A stretch of 64,000 nt of DNA from Alitabrizicola rongguiensis (GCF_021491355.1 NZ_JAKENF010000001.1:248001-312000), one strand, 5' to 3'; positions 52,818 to 61,477 are shown, counted from the first letter of the stretch. Notes: generated by a model from the sequence alone, not told the origin. Made by a program: numbers and translations.

Positions 52818-53458
52818 TCGGTCTTTTCCTCGAAAGGGCAGAGATCGCGGATAAGGCAATCGGGACAGCGCGGCTTGCGGGCCACGCAGATGTAACGGCC
52901 ATGCAGGATCATCCAGTGATGGGCATGAAGCTGGAATTCCGCGGGCACCTGATCCTCGACCGCCCGCTCCACCGCGAGTTCGTCCTTGCCGGGCGCGATC
53001 CCGGTTCGGTTCGCCACACGGAACACATGGGTATCGACGGCTTGAGTCGGCTGGCGGAACCACATGTTCAGCACGACATTCGCCGTCTTGCGCCCCACGC
53101 CCGGCAGCGACTGCAGCGCCGCGCGGGACGAGGGAACCTCACCGCCATATTGCTCGATCAGGATCTGCGACAGTCGGATCACGTTCTTGGCCTTGTTGCG
53201 GAACAGGCCGATCGTCTTGATATGTCCGATCAGCGCCTCTTCCCCAAGCGCCAGCATCTTCTCGGGCGTGTCCGCCACGTCGAACAGCGCTCGCGTCGCC
53301 CGGTTGACCCCGGCATCTGTCGCCTGCGCCGACAGCGCGACCGCGACCAGCAGGGTAAAGGCGTTGCGATGCTCCAGCTCGCCCTTCGGCTCCGGTTCCT
53401 GCGCGTGGAAGCGGGTGAAGATCTCGCGGATCGTGCGATAGGGCAGCTGGCGGCTCAT
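52814..53458 (-). CDS. nth: Endonuclease III
   Basis: A 214-residue base-excision repair glycosylase/AP lyase removing oxidised pyrimidines. The helix-hairpin-helix SLPGVGRKTANVVLNMWF carries the catalytic lysine, VDTHVFRVANRTG the aspartate, and CVARKPRCPDCLIRDLCPF the 4Fe-4S ligands spaced C-x6-C-x2-C-x5-C. I choose ATG 53458 (MSRQLPY). It is upstream of and coupled to the sugar kinase. A DNA alkyltransferase gene is divergent, so repair functions cluster here. Confidence 0.96.
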   Translation of the reverse strand: MSRQLPYRTIREIFTRFHAQEPEPKGELEHRNAFTLLVAVALSAQATDAGVNRATRALFDVADTPEKMLALGEEALIGHIKTIGLFRNKAKNVIRLSQILIEQYGGEVPSSRAALQSLPGVGRKTANVVLNMWFRQPTQAVDTHVFRVANRTGIAPGKDELAVERAVEDQVPAEFQLHAHHWMILHGRYICVARKPRCPDCLIRDLCPFEEKTE

Positions 53459-53573
53459 GCCTTCTCTTGCCAAAGGCATGGGCTCACGGCAAGCGGGCCT
53501 CGGCGGAAGCCGCAGGTTCCGGGTCGCGCCGTGGCCCGGCTGCCCCTATCTTCGGGGTCAAAGGAGACGCCCG

Positions 53574-54455
53574 ATGTCCAGCACCGCCGCCGAAGACCGC
53601 TACCACTACGCCGTGATCGAGCGCGCGCTGAAGCTGATCGACGAGGGCGGGCCGGGCATGACGCTTGACGACCTGGCGGCCCGCATGGGCATGAGCGCAG
53701 CGCATTTCCAGCGGGTCTTCTCTCAATGGGTCGGGGTCAGCCCGAAGCGCTATCAGCAGTACCTCACGCTCGACCACGCACGGAGGTTGCTCGCCGACCG
53801 CTTCACCGTGCTCGAAACTTCGCTCGCGACCGGCCTGTCGGGTGGCGGGCGGCTCCATGACCTGTTCCTGCGGTGGGAGGCGATGAGCCCCGGCGATTTC
53901 GCCAAGGGCGGAGAAGGCCTGCGGATCTACTGGGGCTGGTTCGAGAGTCCCTTTGGACCCGCCCTGGTCATGGGAACCGAGAAAGGCATCTGCGGCGTCG
54001 GCTTTGCCGCCGAGATGGGCGAAGAGGGCGCGATGGGCGATCTCGTCTCACGCTGGCCCAAGGCGGATTTCGTCGAGGACCCGATGATGCTGCGGCCCTG
54101 GGTGCTCTCGGCCTTCGGGTCGAGCACACCTGCCAACTCCGATACGCCGCTCTACCTGATCGGTGCGCCCTTTCACATCAAGGTCTGGGAGGCGCTGCTG
54201 CGCATACCGACCGGTCATGTCACGACCTATTCGCAGCTTGCGTGCGCGGTCGGCCACCCGACGGCCGTGCGCGCGGTCGGAACAGCCGTGGGCCGCAACC
54301 CGATCAGCTGGCTGATCCCCTGCCACCGCGCGCTGCGCAAATCGGGGGGCCTCGGCGGCTATCACTGGGGCCTGCCGGTCAAGCGTGCCATGCTGGCCTG
54401 GGAGGCTGCCCGCTCCGACGCCGAGTCGGATGCCAATCGACGCGCTTCCTCCTGA
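53574..54455 (+). CDS. AraC-type HTH fused to O6-alkylguanine-DNA alkyltransferase
   Basis: A 293-residue Ada-like protein without the N-terminal zinc/phosphotriester domain. Residues 1-95 are an AraC-type helix-turn-helix (MTLDDLAARMGMSAAHFQRV, GVSPKRYQQYL). Residues about 110-280 are the methyltransferase with acceptor C250 in SWLIPCHRALRKSGG and the arginine-finger helix PTAVRAVGTAVGRNP. It repairs O6-methylguanine by irreversible alkyl transfer and may regulate genes. AAGGAGA (53561-53567) precedes ATG 53574. It is divergent from nth. Confidence 0.92.
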   Translation: MSSTAAEDRYHYAVIERALKLIDEGGPGMTLDDLAARMGMSAAHFQRVFSQWVGVSPKRYQQYLTLDHARRLLADRFTVLETSLATGLSGGGRLHDLFLRWEAMSPGDFAKGGEGLRIYWGWFESPFGPALVMGTEKGICGVGFAAEMGEEGAMGDLVSRWPKADFVEDPMMLRPWVLSAFGSSTPANSDTPLYLIGAPFHIKVWEALLRIPTGHVTTYSQLACAVGHPTAVRAVGTAVGRNPISWLIPCHRALRKSGGLGGYHWGLPVKRAMLAWEAARSDAESDANRRASS

Positions 54456-54522
54456 ATAGGCTGCCCTTTCGCATTGTCCGATCCAGACTTCCGCCCTAGG
54501 TTCCGCCGGGTGGAGGTGCGCA

Positions 54523-55293
54523 ATGCCGTTCCGAAAGATCGAGCCCGAGAAACTGTCCCGATCGGTCGTCCGCCAGATCGAGTCCCTGATCCTGCAAGGG
54601 ATACTGCGCCCTGGCGAACGTCTTCCCGGCGAACGCGATCTGGCCGAGCGCCTTGGCGTCTCGCGCCCCTCCCTGCGCGAGGCTCTGGCCGATCTCCAGA
54701 CCGAGGGCCTTCTGGTCAGCCGACCCGGCGCGGGCATCTTCGTGGCGGATGTGCTGGGGTCCGCGTTTTCGCCGGCGCTGATCCGGCTGATGGCCGACCA
54801 TGACGAAGCCCTGTTCGACTATATCGCCTTCCGCAGGGATATCGAGGCACTGGCAGCCGAGCGTGCCGCAACCCAGGCATCGGACACCGACCTTGCCGTC
54901 ATTGCCGAGATCTACCGCCGAATGCAGGCCGCGCATGACAAGCCCGACCCCGAAGAGGAGGCGCGGCTCGACGCCGAGTTCCATCTCGCCATCCTCGAGG
55001 CGAGCCACAACGTCATCATGCTGCACATGATGCGGTCGATGTTCGACCTCTTGCGCGCCGGGGTGTTCTACAACCGCCAGATCCTGTTCCATCAATCCTC
55101 CACCCGCGACGCGCTGTTGGCCCAGCACCGAGCGATCCTCGACGCGTTGCAGGGCCGCAATCCCGCAGCCGCCCGCCGCGCCGTCGCCATGCATCTTGGC
55201 TTTGTCGAGGACGTGTTGGCGGCACGTCGGCGCACCGAACAACAGGAAGACGTGGCCCGCCAGAGGCTTGAACAGGAGCGCCGCCGAACATGA
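54523..55293 (+). CDS. GntR-family regulator, FadR/FCD subfamily
   Basis: A 256-residue regulator: winged helix (about 10-75, RLPGERDLAERLGVSRPSLREAL) and an FCD ligand domain (about 95-235) with metal-binding residues in DAEFHLAILEASHN and AVAMHLGFVEDV. The closest known types are PdhR, LldR and GlcC, which sense 2-oxo or 2-hydroxy acids. GGAGG lies a few bases before ATG 54523. No metabolic target gene is adjacent. The glcD operator-like repeat at 36019 would suit this type, but the link is untested. Confidence 0.88.
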   Translation: MPFRKIEPEKLSRSVVRQIESLILQGILRPGERLPGERDLAERLGVSRPSLREALADLQTEGLLVSRPGAGIFVADVLGSAFSPALIRLMADHDEALFDYIAFRRDIEALAAERAATQASDTDLAVIAEIYRRMQAAHDKPDPEEEARLDAEFHLAILEASHNVIMLHMMRSMFDLLRAGVFYNRQILFHQSSTRDALLAQHRAILDALQGRNPAAARRAVAMHLGFVEDVLAARRRTEQQEDVARQRLEQERRRT

Positions 55294-55299
55294 GAAGAC

Positions 55300-55321
55300 G
55301 CCCGGCCGTTTCCGACCGGGC
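55300..55321. terminator. Hairpin between the GntR gene and atpF
   Basis: GCCCGGCCG-TTTC-CGACCGGGC forms a nine-base stem with one C-A mismatch in the 54-base convergent gap. It is followed by no T tract. Confidence 0.55.
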
Positions 55322-55347
55322 GCTTGGCTTCCTGGATCGCCGTTGGC

Positions 55348-55902
55348 TCAGTGCAGGCGAGCGTCGACTTCCGCGATCGATTTCTCGATCAGGGCCGTCG
55401 CCTCGTCGCCGGTAACTTGCTTGGACAACACATCGGCAGCCGCGGCGATCGCCACCGAAACAGCACGCTCGCGCACCTCTTTCAGGGCCGAGGCTTCCGC
55501 CGAAGCGATGCGCTCTTCCGCAGCCGAAATCCGGCGCGCGATCGACACCTTCAGGTCTTCCTTCGCCTGGGCCGCGGCGGCAAGCGCCTCTTCCCGTGCG
55601 GTGGTCACGATGCGGTCGGCCTGCCCCTGCACTTCCTTCTGCTTGCGCTCGTAGGAGGCAAGGATCGCCTGCGCCTCTTCGCGCAGGGCTTTGGCTTCGG
55701 CGATCTCGGCCTTGATTTGCTCGGCGCGGGCGTCGAGCATCGCGGTGATCTTGCCCGGGATCTTCAGATAGACGAGGACACCAACGAACACGATGAAAGC
55801 CAGAAGCACGACGAAGTTCGCATTGGCCAGCGTGAAGAACGGGCCTTCTGCGGCATAGGCCGGGCTGGCGGCCAGCAGGGCGAACGGAACGAGTTTCTTC
55901 AT
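55348..55902 (-). CDS. atpF: ATP synthase F0 subunit b
   Basis: A 184-residue stator subunit b: a signal-like N-terminus (KKLVPFALLAASPAYAAEGP), one helix (about 27-48) and a long charged coiled coil (EAQAILASYERKQKEVQGQA). ATG 55902 has GGTGAG eight bases upstream; a GTG three codons earlier overlaps the atpX stop in GTGA and is the alternative. It is the last gene of atpIBEXF; the F1 genes are elsewhere, as in other Rhodobacterales. Confidence 0.94.
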   Translation of the reverse strand: MKKLVPFALLAASPAYAAEGPFFTLANANFVVLLAFIVFVGVLVYLKIPGKITAMLDARAEQIKAEIAEAKALREEAQAILASYERKQKEVQGQADRIVTTAREEALAAAAQAKEDLKVSIARRISAAEERIASAEASALKEVRERAVSVAIAAAADVLSKQVTGDEATALIEKSIAEVDARLH

Positions 55903-55907
55903 CGATC

Positions 55908-56441
55908 TCACCCTTTCAGCCGCGCATTGACCGCAGCGGTGACGCTGCGCGCATCCGCCTTGCCCCCGAGGGCCGCGACGATTTCCTTCGCGGTGTCCTT
56001 GGCGACTTCGGTGACCGCTTCCAGCGCGCCATCGCGGATCTCGGCGATGCGGCCTTCTGACTGCGTCGCTTTCGCCGCAATCTCGCTATCCGCCCGAGCT
56101 GTTGCCGCGTCGAGGTCCTTCTGGATCTCGGCACGGGCTTCCGCCACGATCTTGGCCGCCTCGGCGCGGGCTTGTGCCAGCGCGTCGTTATAGGCCTTCT
56201 CGGCGCGGAGCGCCTTCTGCTTCAGCTCTTCGGCCGCAGCGATATCATTGGTTATCGCGCCCTTGCGGTCGGCAAGGACGGACGAGATGCGCGGCAGCGC
56301 GATCCGCGTCAGCAGCAGATAGATCGCGACCAGCGTCACCAGAAGCCAGAAGATCTGATGCGGCCAGAGCGCGAAATCCAGCTGCGGCATGCCGGAAGCT
56401 TCGGCCGCGTGGCCTGCCGCTTCGGTTGCTTCGGTTGCCAT
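55908..56441 (-). CDS. atpX: ATP synthase F0 subunit b'
   Basis: A 177-residue second stator subunit, the b' form found in alphaproteobacteria and cyanobacteria, which pairs with b. After a hydrophilic N-terminus rich in Ala/Glu, one helix (about 28-46, [20 protein letters not shown]) precedes a long coiled coil ([20 protein letters not shown]). It lies 74 bases after atpE, a gap with a GC-rich inverted repeat, and just before atpF. Confidence 0.94.
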   Translation of the reverse strand: MATEATEAAGHAAEASGMPQLDFALWPHQIFWLLVTLVAIYLLLTRIALPRISSVLADRKGAITNDIAAAEELKQKALRAEKAYNDALAQARAEAAKIVAEARAEIQKDLDAATARADSEIAAKATQSEGRIAEIRDGALEAVTEVAKDTAKEIVAALGGKADARSVTAAVNARLKG

Positions 56442-56469
56442 GTCCTACTCCTGCAGACCGTTGGAATAA

Positions 56470-56495
56470 GGCCGGACGGGCTTCCCCTCCCGGCC
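56470..56495 (-). promoter_or_regulatory. Inverted repeat between atpE and atpX
   Basis: GGCCGG (56470-56475) and CCGGCC (56490-56495) can pair around a 14-base loop containing a further GGG/CCC pair, in the 74-base gap after atpE. It could protect the atpE message end or act as a partial terminator, in line with the higher need for subunit c. This is a structural observation only. Confidence 0.3.
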
Positions 56496-56515
56496 CCGAA
56501 CACTCGGTCGTCGGA

Positions 56516-56752
56516 TCAGACGGCGAACATCAGCAGGAGCGCGATCAGGAACGAGAAGATCCCGAGCGCTTCGGCGAACGCGATGCCGACGAAGAGGTTG
56601 GCCATCTGGCCGGGGGCCGCCGACGGGTTGCGCAGGGCGCCGGACAGGAAGTTGCCGGCAATGTTGCCCACGCCGATGCCGGCGCCACCGAGACCGATCG
56701 TTGCCAGACCGGCGCCGATGAATTTACCCATTTGTGCGAGTTCGCCTTCCAT
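56516..56752 (-). CDS. atpE: ATP synthase F0 subunit c
   Basis: A 78-residue, two-helix proteolipid that forms the rotor ring. The GxGxG-rich first helix is [17 protein letters not shown], the polar loop is RNPSAAPGQ, and the proton-carrying residue is E61 in [13 protein letters not shown]. The residues around E61 lack the Ser/Thr and Gln pattern of Na+-binding rings, so it is probably proton-driven. AAGGAG lies eight bases before ATG, a strong ribosome site suiting high expression. Confidence 0.97.
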   Translation of the reverse strand: MEGELAQMGKFIGAGLATIGLGGAGIGVGNIAGNFLSGALRNPSAAPGQMANLFVGIAFAEALGIFSFLIALLLMFAV

Positions 56753-56801
56753 AGCTTCAGCTCCTTATGGAATTTGGATTGAGGGGTTCTTTGTCCGGAC
56801 C

Positions 56802-57578
56802 TTAGTGATGGTTGTCGCCGACGGCGTCGCGCAGATACACACAGGTCAGAATGGTGAAGACATAGGCCTGGACGACCGCCACCAGCGTTTCCAGGCCGTA
56901 GATCAAGGCGATCGACCCGACGACGACCGGCGACACGACCGCCATCGTTGCAAAGCCGGCAATCACCTTCATAACGGCGTGGCCAGCCATCATGTTGCCG
57001 CCAAGACGGATGGAGTGGCTGACAGGGCGCACGAAGTACGAGATCACTTCGATGATCGCGAGGATCGGGCGAATGGCGAGCGGCGCCGAGCTGACCCAGA
57101 ACATCGACAGGAAGCCGAGGCCCTTGCGGTAAAGGCCAAGCAGCGTCACGCCCAGGAACACCATCAGTGCCAGCGTCACCGTTACGGCAAAATGGCTGGT
57201 GGTGGTGAAGCTGGTGGGGATCAGGCCGAGCACGTTCGCGAACAGCACGAACAGGAACAGCGTCAGGACATAGGGGAAGTACTTCACGCCGTCATGGCCG
57301 GTCACTTCCTCGACCATGTTGTGGATGAAACCGTAGATGAGTTCCGCAACCGATTGGCTGCGCGACGGGATCATGGCGCGGCGACGGGTGCCGAAGATCA
57401 GGATAGCGGCGATGACCAGGACGGTGATGGCAAGCCAGAGCGTGACGTTGCTGACCGTGTACCAGTGAACCTCGCCCTCGCCGAACAGCGGGTGGATCTG
57501 GAACTGGTGCATCGGGTCGATGTGGAACATCTGACCATCCACATCTTCCGTGAGGGGGACAACCGCTTCGCCTGCCAC
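56802..57578 (-). CDS. atpB: ATP synthase F0 subunit a
   Basis: A 258-residue inner-membrane subunit forming the proton half-channels. The essential arginine is R191 in [31 protein letters not shown] and [15 protein letters not shown] are also conserved. The start is GTG 57578, one base after the atpI stop, which fixes tight coupling to atpI. Confidence 0.97.
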   Translation of the reverse strand: MAGEAVVPLTEDVDGQMFHIDPMHQFQIHPLFGEGEVHWYTVSNVTLWLAITVLVIAAILIFGTRRRAMIPSRSQSVAELIYGFIHNMVEEVTGHDGVKYFPYVLTLFLFVLFANVLGLIPTSFTTTSHFAVTVTLALMVFLGVTLLGLYRKGLGFLSMFWVSSAPLAIRPILAIIEVISYFVRPVSHSIRLGGNMMAGHAVMKVIAGFATMAVVSPVVVGSIALIYGLETLVAVVQAYVFTILTCVYLRDAVGDNHH

Positions 57579-57579
57579 G

Positions 57580-57918
57580 TCACTTGCTCCTGCTCTGTGC
57601 GTCCGCCTCGGCGGCCGCCGTCTTTTCCTTGAGTTCGTTTGCGGTGCGAAGCATCGTCTTCACGCCCGCCGCGAACCCCAAGAGCGAGAAGATCACCAGG
57701 AAGACCGGGCGCATGCCGAACAGCTCGTCAAGCCCGTAACCGATCCCGCAACCGATCACGATGCCGGTCGCCAGTTCGATCACCATCCTCCAGGCTACCT
57801 CGCCCTGCGAGAAACCCTTGCCCATCTCGGACTTCTCCGGCTTCTTGCCCGCTTCGGCCTTCTGCGCCAGACGCTGTTCAAGCGCGCGCAAACGGTCCGG
57901 CTCGGGTTCGTCAGCCAT
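57580..57918 (-). CDS. atpI: ATP synthase accessory protein I
   Basis: A 112-residue AtpI-type protein with a charged N-terminus ([17 protein letters not shown]), two helices (about 45-63 and 70-90, [20 protein letters not shown]) and a coiled C-terminus. AtpI assists assembly of the c ring or Mg2+ supply. I choose ATG 57918 (MADEPEPDR); the upstream in-frame extension overlaps the promoter region. It heads the atpIBEXF operon. Confidence 0.92.
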   Translation of the reverse strand: MADEPEPDRLRALEQRLAQKAEAGKKPEKSEMGKGFSQGEVAWRMVIELATGIVIGCGIGYGLDELFGMRPVFLVIFSLLGFAAGVKTMLRTANELKEKTAAAEADAQSRSK

Positions 57919-57946
57919 GGAAGACGCCCTTTCGACAGTCGGGCGG

Positions 57947-57975
57947 AACCTACGGAGGGCTAACGCGTGAGTCAA
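57947..57975 (-). promoter_or_regulatory. Candidate sigma-70 promoter of the atpIBEXF operon
   Basis: On the minus strand TTGACT (57975-57970) is followed after 17 bases by TAGGTT (57952-57947). The -35 box is strong and the -10 weak. Transcription would begin about 20 bases before the atpI start. An AT-rich patch with TATAAT on both strands lies further upstream (58012-58019) without a matching -35. The rest of the 227-base divergent gap to the ArsR gene shows nothing more. Confidence 0.4.
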
Positions 57976-58145
57976 GGTGCGATATCACCGCGCCGTGATC
58001 CGCCAACGGATTGATTATAATTGATAAAACTAACAGGCCGGCAGTTCTGGCCGCCCGGATTTCGTCCACCCGCCGCCCAGGGAAGTCGCCTGGCACATTC
58101 AACCTTTCGGTTGACCTTTCTCGGCACTGGCGGCAACCAGGGAAC

Positions 58146-58490
58146 ATGACCCACCCGCTCGACCTCGCCTTTGCCGCCCTGGCCGACCCGACCCGACGGG
58201 CGATCCTGACCATGCTGCTCGAGGATGACATGGCGGTCACCGACGTGGCAGAACCCTTCCAGATGTCGCTGGCCGCCATCTCGAAACACCTGGCCGTGCT
58301 CGCCGAAGCCGGTCTCATCGCCCAGGAAAAGCGCGGCCGGGTGAAGTGGTGCAAGCTGGAACCCGACGCACTGCGCGCCGCGTCGGTCTGGATGCAAGGC
58401 TTCGGTCAGTTCGATCCCGTTGACCTCGATGCGCTGGAACGATTCCTCGAGACGGAACTGTCAGACGGCGACAGCGCTGAACCCGACTGA
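58146..58490 (+). CDS. ArsR-family winged-helix regulator
   Basis: A 114-residue regulator of the SmtB/ArsR fold: FAALADPTRRAILTMLLEDD, then the recognition helix in MSLAAISKHLAVLAEAGLI and the wing QEKRGRVKWCKLEPDAL. It lacks the metal-binding ELCVCDL motif, so it is of the non-metal type that often controls neighbouring SRPBCC (AHSA1) genes; none is adjacent here. ATG 58146 fits family starts. The dispersed repeat begins two bases after its stop. Confidence 0.88.
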   Translation: MTHPLDLAFAALADPTRRAILTMLLEDDMAVTDVAEPFQMSLAAISKHLAVLAEAGLIAQEKRGRVKWCKLEPDALRAASVWMQGFGQFDPVDLDALERFLETELSDGDSAEPD

Positions 58491-58492
58491 GC

Positions 58493-58554
58493 TCTTCTGT
58501 TCCGAAATATCCTCGGGGGTGAGGCCCGAAGGGCCGAGGGGGCAGAAAGCTCCC
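58493..58554 (+). repeat. Dispersed structured intergenic repeat, copy C
   Basis: The 30-base head (58493-58522) is identical to copy A. It is followed by hairpin 1 (GGCCC-GAA-GGGCC, 58523-58535) and hairpin 2 (58538-58554, GGGGGC/GCTCCC with one G-T pair). Compared with copy A the stem bases of hairpin 1 differ but remain paired. It fills the gap between convergent arsR-type and matB genes: the head begins two bases after one stop and the tail ends eight bases before the other. Confidence 0.75.
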
Positions 58555-58562
58555 TTGCCTGC

Positions 58563-60071
58563 CTACCGCTTGAACCAACCCTTGTAGGTCTCGCGCAGCA
58601 GGTTCTTCTGCACCTTGCCCATGGTATTGCGGGGCAGACTGTCGACCACCGCCGCCGCCTTGGGCTGCTTGTAGCGCGCCAGCTTGTCGCCGATTGCCGC
58701 CAATGCATCTGCCGCCTCAAGCGTGGCGCCCTTGCGGGCCACCAGCACCGCGAAGACCGCCTCGCCGAAATCCGGATGTGGCACACCGATCACGGCGCTT
58801 TCCAGCACGCCCGGCACCTCGTCGAGCAGCAACTCGACTTCCTTCGGATAGACGTTGTAGCCGCCGGTGATCACGAGGTCCTTCTGCCGCCCGACGATAT
58901 GGACATAGCCCTCCGCATCGATCCTCCCGAGGTCGCCGGTGATGAAGAAGCCGTCGGCCCGCAATTCCTCCGCCGTCTTCTCCGGCATCTGCCAGTAGCC
59001 CTTGAACACGTTCGGCCCGCGCACCTCGATCACGCCGACCTCGCCCTGGGCGACCTCCCGACCGTCGGACATGACCCGCAACTCCACCCCCGGCAGCGGG
59101 AAACCGACCGTGCCCGCCCTCCGCTCGCCCCCATAGGGGTTCGAGGTGTTCATGTTGGTCTCGGTCATGCCGTAGCGTTCAAGGATGCGGTGGCCCGTTC
59201 GCGCCTCGAAGTCCACATGCGTTTCGGCCAGAAGCGGCGCCGAGCCGGAAACGAAAAGGCGCATGTGGCCGACTAGGTTGCGGGTAAAGCGCGGATCGTC
59301 GAGGAGCCGCGTGTAGAAGGTCGGCACCCCCATCAGCGCCGTCGCCTGTGGCAGCGCTGCCAGCACCTGCTCCAGGTCGAAGCCCGGCAAGAAGATCATC
59401 GCGCCGCCGGACAGAAGCGAGACGTTTGACGCCACGAACAGCCCGTGGGTGTGGAAGATCGGCAGGGCGTGCAGCAGCACGTCGCGGTCGGTGAAGCGCC
59501 AGAGATCGACCAGCACCTCGGCATTGGACAGGAGGTTGGCCTGCGTCAGCATCGCCCCCTTCGACCGCCCCGTGGTGCCGGAGGTATAAAGCAGCGCCGC
59601 CAGATCGTCCGGCCCCCGGTCAGCGGCGGAGATCTCGTCGCCCTGCCCCGTCGCGGCCTCGGTCAGCGATCCCGACCCATCGCCATTCAGCGTCAGCACG
59701 GTCGCTCCGTGCCGCGCGGCAATCGGGGCCAGTGTCCCCTCGGCCGCGCCATCGCACAGGAAGACCCGCGGTGTCGCATCGCCAAGGAAGTAGTCCACTT
59801 CAGCGGCCGTATAGGCTGTGTTCAGCGGCAGGAAGACGGCGCCGAGCGCGACGCAGGCGCCATAGGCGGCCAGCGCCTCGGGCGACTTGGCGACCTGTGC
59901 GGCCACGCGGTCGCCCGGTTCCACGCCTGCCGCGCGCAGTGCATTGGCAGTCCGCGCCACAAGCCGCAGGAAAGCATCGCCGCTGATCTTCTCGCCCGCG
60001 GCAAGGATCAGCAGGGGCGAGGATTGGCCCGCGAGGGGCGCGAACAGCGCATCGAACAGCGGGTTGGCCAT
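58563..60071 (-). CDS. matB: Malonyl-CoA synthetase
   Basis: A 502-residue adenylate-forming ligase that makes malonyl-CoA from malonate, CoA and ATP. The P-loop is LLYTSGTTGRSKGAMLTQAN, and LLHALPIFHTHGLFVASNV, LMGVPTFYTRLLDDPRF and YGMTETNMNTSNPYGGERR are specific to MatB. The catalytic lysine is in LPRNTMGKVQKNLLRETYK. I recognise near-identity of long stretches with characterised alphaproteobacterial MatB. No malonate transporter or decarboxylase is adjacent. It lies 17 bases downstream of mipZ. Confidence 0.93.
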   Translation of the reverse strand: MANPLFDALFAPLAGQSSPLLILAAGEKISGDAFLRLVARTANALRAAGVEPGDRVAAQVAKSPEALAAYGACVALGAVFLPLNTAYTAAEVDYFLGDATPRVFLCDGAAEGTLAPIAARHGATVLTLNGDGSGSLTEAATGQGDEISAADRGPDDLAALLYTSGTTGRSKGAMLTQANLLSNAEVLVDLWRFTDRDVLLHALPIFHTHGLFVASNVSLLSGGAMIFLPGFDLEQVLAALPQATALMGVPTFYTRLLDDPRFTRNLVGHMRLFVSGSAPLLAETHVDFEARTGHRILERYGMTETNMNTSNPYGGERRAGTVGFPLPGVELRVMSDGREVAQGEVGVIEVRGPNVFKGYWQMPEKTAEELRADGFFITGDLGRIDAEGYVHIVGRQKDLVITGGYNVYPKEVELLLDEVPGVLESAVIGVPHPDFGEAVFAVLVARKGATLEAADALAAIGDKLARYKQPKAAAVVDSLPRNTMGKVQKNLLRETYKGWFKR

Positions 60072-60088
60072 CCCTGCACCCTTTTGGA

Positions 60089-60898
60089 TCAGAAGTTCAC
60101 CGTCACGCCCGGCAGGTGCAGTTCATTCACCAGATCGCGCACCTCCTGCCGGGCCGCGACGTTGGAGATATTGAGCTGATCGACCCCGGTGTCGCGCAGG
60201 TCGAGCAGGGTCAGCCCGCGCGGGAACAGTTCGCGGAAGATCACGCGTTCGGAAAAACCGGGGGCGACGCGGAACCCGATCCGCCGCGACAGATCCTCCA
60301 GCGCGGCGCCCACCTTCTTCTTGTTGTGCATCTGCTGTGCACCAAGGCGGTTGCGCAGCACGATCCAGTCGATCGGCTTCAGCCCGGCTTGGGCACGGAG
60401 TTGCCGGGCGCTCCACACCATTTCGGAATAGATCGACGGACCGATGACCCGGCCCGTCTCGGGATCGATCCGCGCGAGCAGGTCGAAGTCGACGAAACTG
60501 TCATTCAGGGGCGTAATCAGCGTGTCGGCCAGCGAATGCGCGACCTGGCTGAGGCGTGTGTGCGATCCGGGGCAGTCGATCACGATGAAGTCGGAATTGG
60601 GCTCCAGCGCCGAAATCGCCGCCGACAGGCGTTGGTCGAACGGGTTCTCGCCATCGGCCAGCGTCTCTTTCGACGCCTCGGGAAGCTCGCGGTAGTCTGG
60701 CGTTGCCAGGTGCAGGCCGGCCCGCTCCAGATAGGCGCGGCGGTTCTCGATATAGCGGCCAAAGCTCTTCTGCCGGAGGTCGAGGTCCAGCGCCCCGACC
60801 CGGTGCCCCATCCGCGCCAGCGCCGTTGCGACGTGCATGCAGGTGGTCGACTTGCCCGACCCACCCTTTTCGTTGCCCACGACGATGATATGCGCCAT
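60089..60898 (-). CDS. mipZ: Division-plane positioning ATPase MipZ
   Basis: A 269-residue ParA/MinD-superfamily ATPase. The deviant Walker A is VVGNEKGGSGKSTTCMHVA; ALDLDLRQKSFGRYIENRRAYL, TPLNDSFVDFDLLARIDPET and ERVIFRELFPRGLTLLDL match MipZ of Caulobacter closely. MipZ forms a polar gradient through ParB and keeps FtsZ away from the poles. ATG 60898 is used; the preceding in-frame codon is a TTG. No parAB genes are in the window. Confidence 0.93.
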   Translation of the reverse strand: MAHIIVVGNEKGGSGKSTTCMHVATALARMGHRVGALDLDLRQKSFGRYIENRRAYLERAGLHLATPDYRELPEASKETLADGENPFDQRLSAAISALEPNSDFIVIDCPGSHTRLSQVAHSLADTLITPLNDSFVDFDLLARIDPETGRVIGPSIYSEMVWSARQLRAQAGLKPIDWIVLRNRLGAQQMHNKKKVGAALEDLSRRIGFRVAPGFSERVIFRELFPRGLTLLDLRDTGVDQLNISNVAARQEVRDLVNELHLPGVTVNF

Positions 60899-60998
60899 CA
60901 ACCGAACCCTCTTTTTCCCCCGCTATAAGCGGAGCGCCGCGCAAGGGGAAGCGGGAAGGCGAAGTCGAAGCAGGCAGGTGCGGTACCGGCTGAATGCC

Positions 60999-61418
60999 TC
61001 ACGAGACAGGTGCGCTGCAACGCAGTTGCTGGTCTTCGCACCTCACCAGCGGCCAGTCGGCTCCACCCCAGCAATACCCCTCGGGTTCGGTCGTGCGCCG
61101 CAGGATCCAGATCGGGCGGTCGCCGCTGGCGGTTCGCTCGGTCTCGCCTTCACGCCGCAGGGTGAAGCTGCCCGCATCCATCGCCAGAAGATCGTAGCGC
61201 CGCCCGCTTTCGCTGGCGCCCGAAGCCGTGGTCCGGGGCTGGTTCCAACTGAGGAAGAGATGAGGTGGCGAGGCGAGAAAGTTCATCTCGTGCGGATTGA
61301 CCTCGCAAGCGGTGGCGGGATCGGTTGCCGATCCATAGAGGCCCTGCATGATCTCGGGCAGCGACTGCGCCCGCGCCGGAGCCGCAAGAACGAAAAGAAG
61401 GAAGACTGCAAACCGCAT
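60999..61418 (-). CDS. Exported protein of unknown function with four cysteines
   Basis: A 139-residue protein with a signal peptide (1-17, cut after PARAQ). The mature part contains DPATACEVNPHEMNFL, PHLFLSWNQP and EGYCWGGADWPLVRCED, with four cysteines that could form two disulfides in the periplasm. I recognise no family. An ATG six codons upstream (61436) is the alternative; neither has a clear ribosome site. It lies downstream of the rpmE terminator. Confidence 0.65.
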   Translation of the reverse strand: MRFAVFLLFVLAAPARAQSLPEIMQGLYGSATDPATACEVNPHEMNFLASPPHLFLSWNQPRTTASGASESGRRYDLLAMDAGSFTLRREGETERTASGDRPIWILRRTTEPEGYCWGGADWPLVRCEDQQLRCSAPVS

Positions 61419-61477
61419 AGTCGAAACATGCGTCATGAAAGCAAGTGTGCCAAGTCCGACCTCGCTGCCAGAAATGC

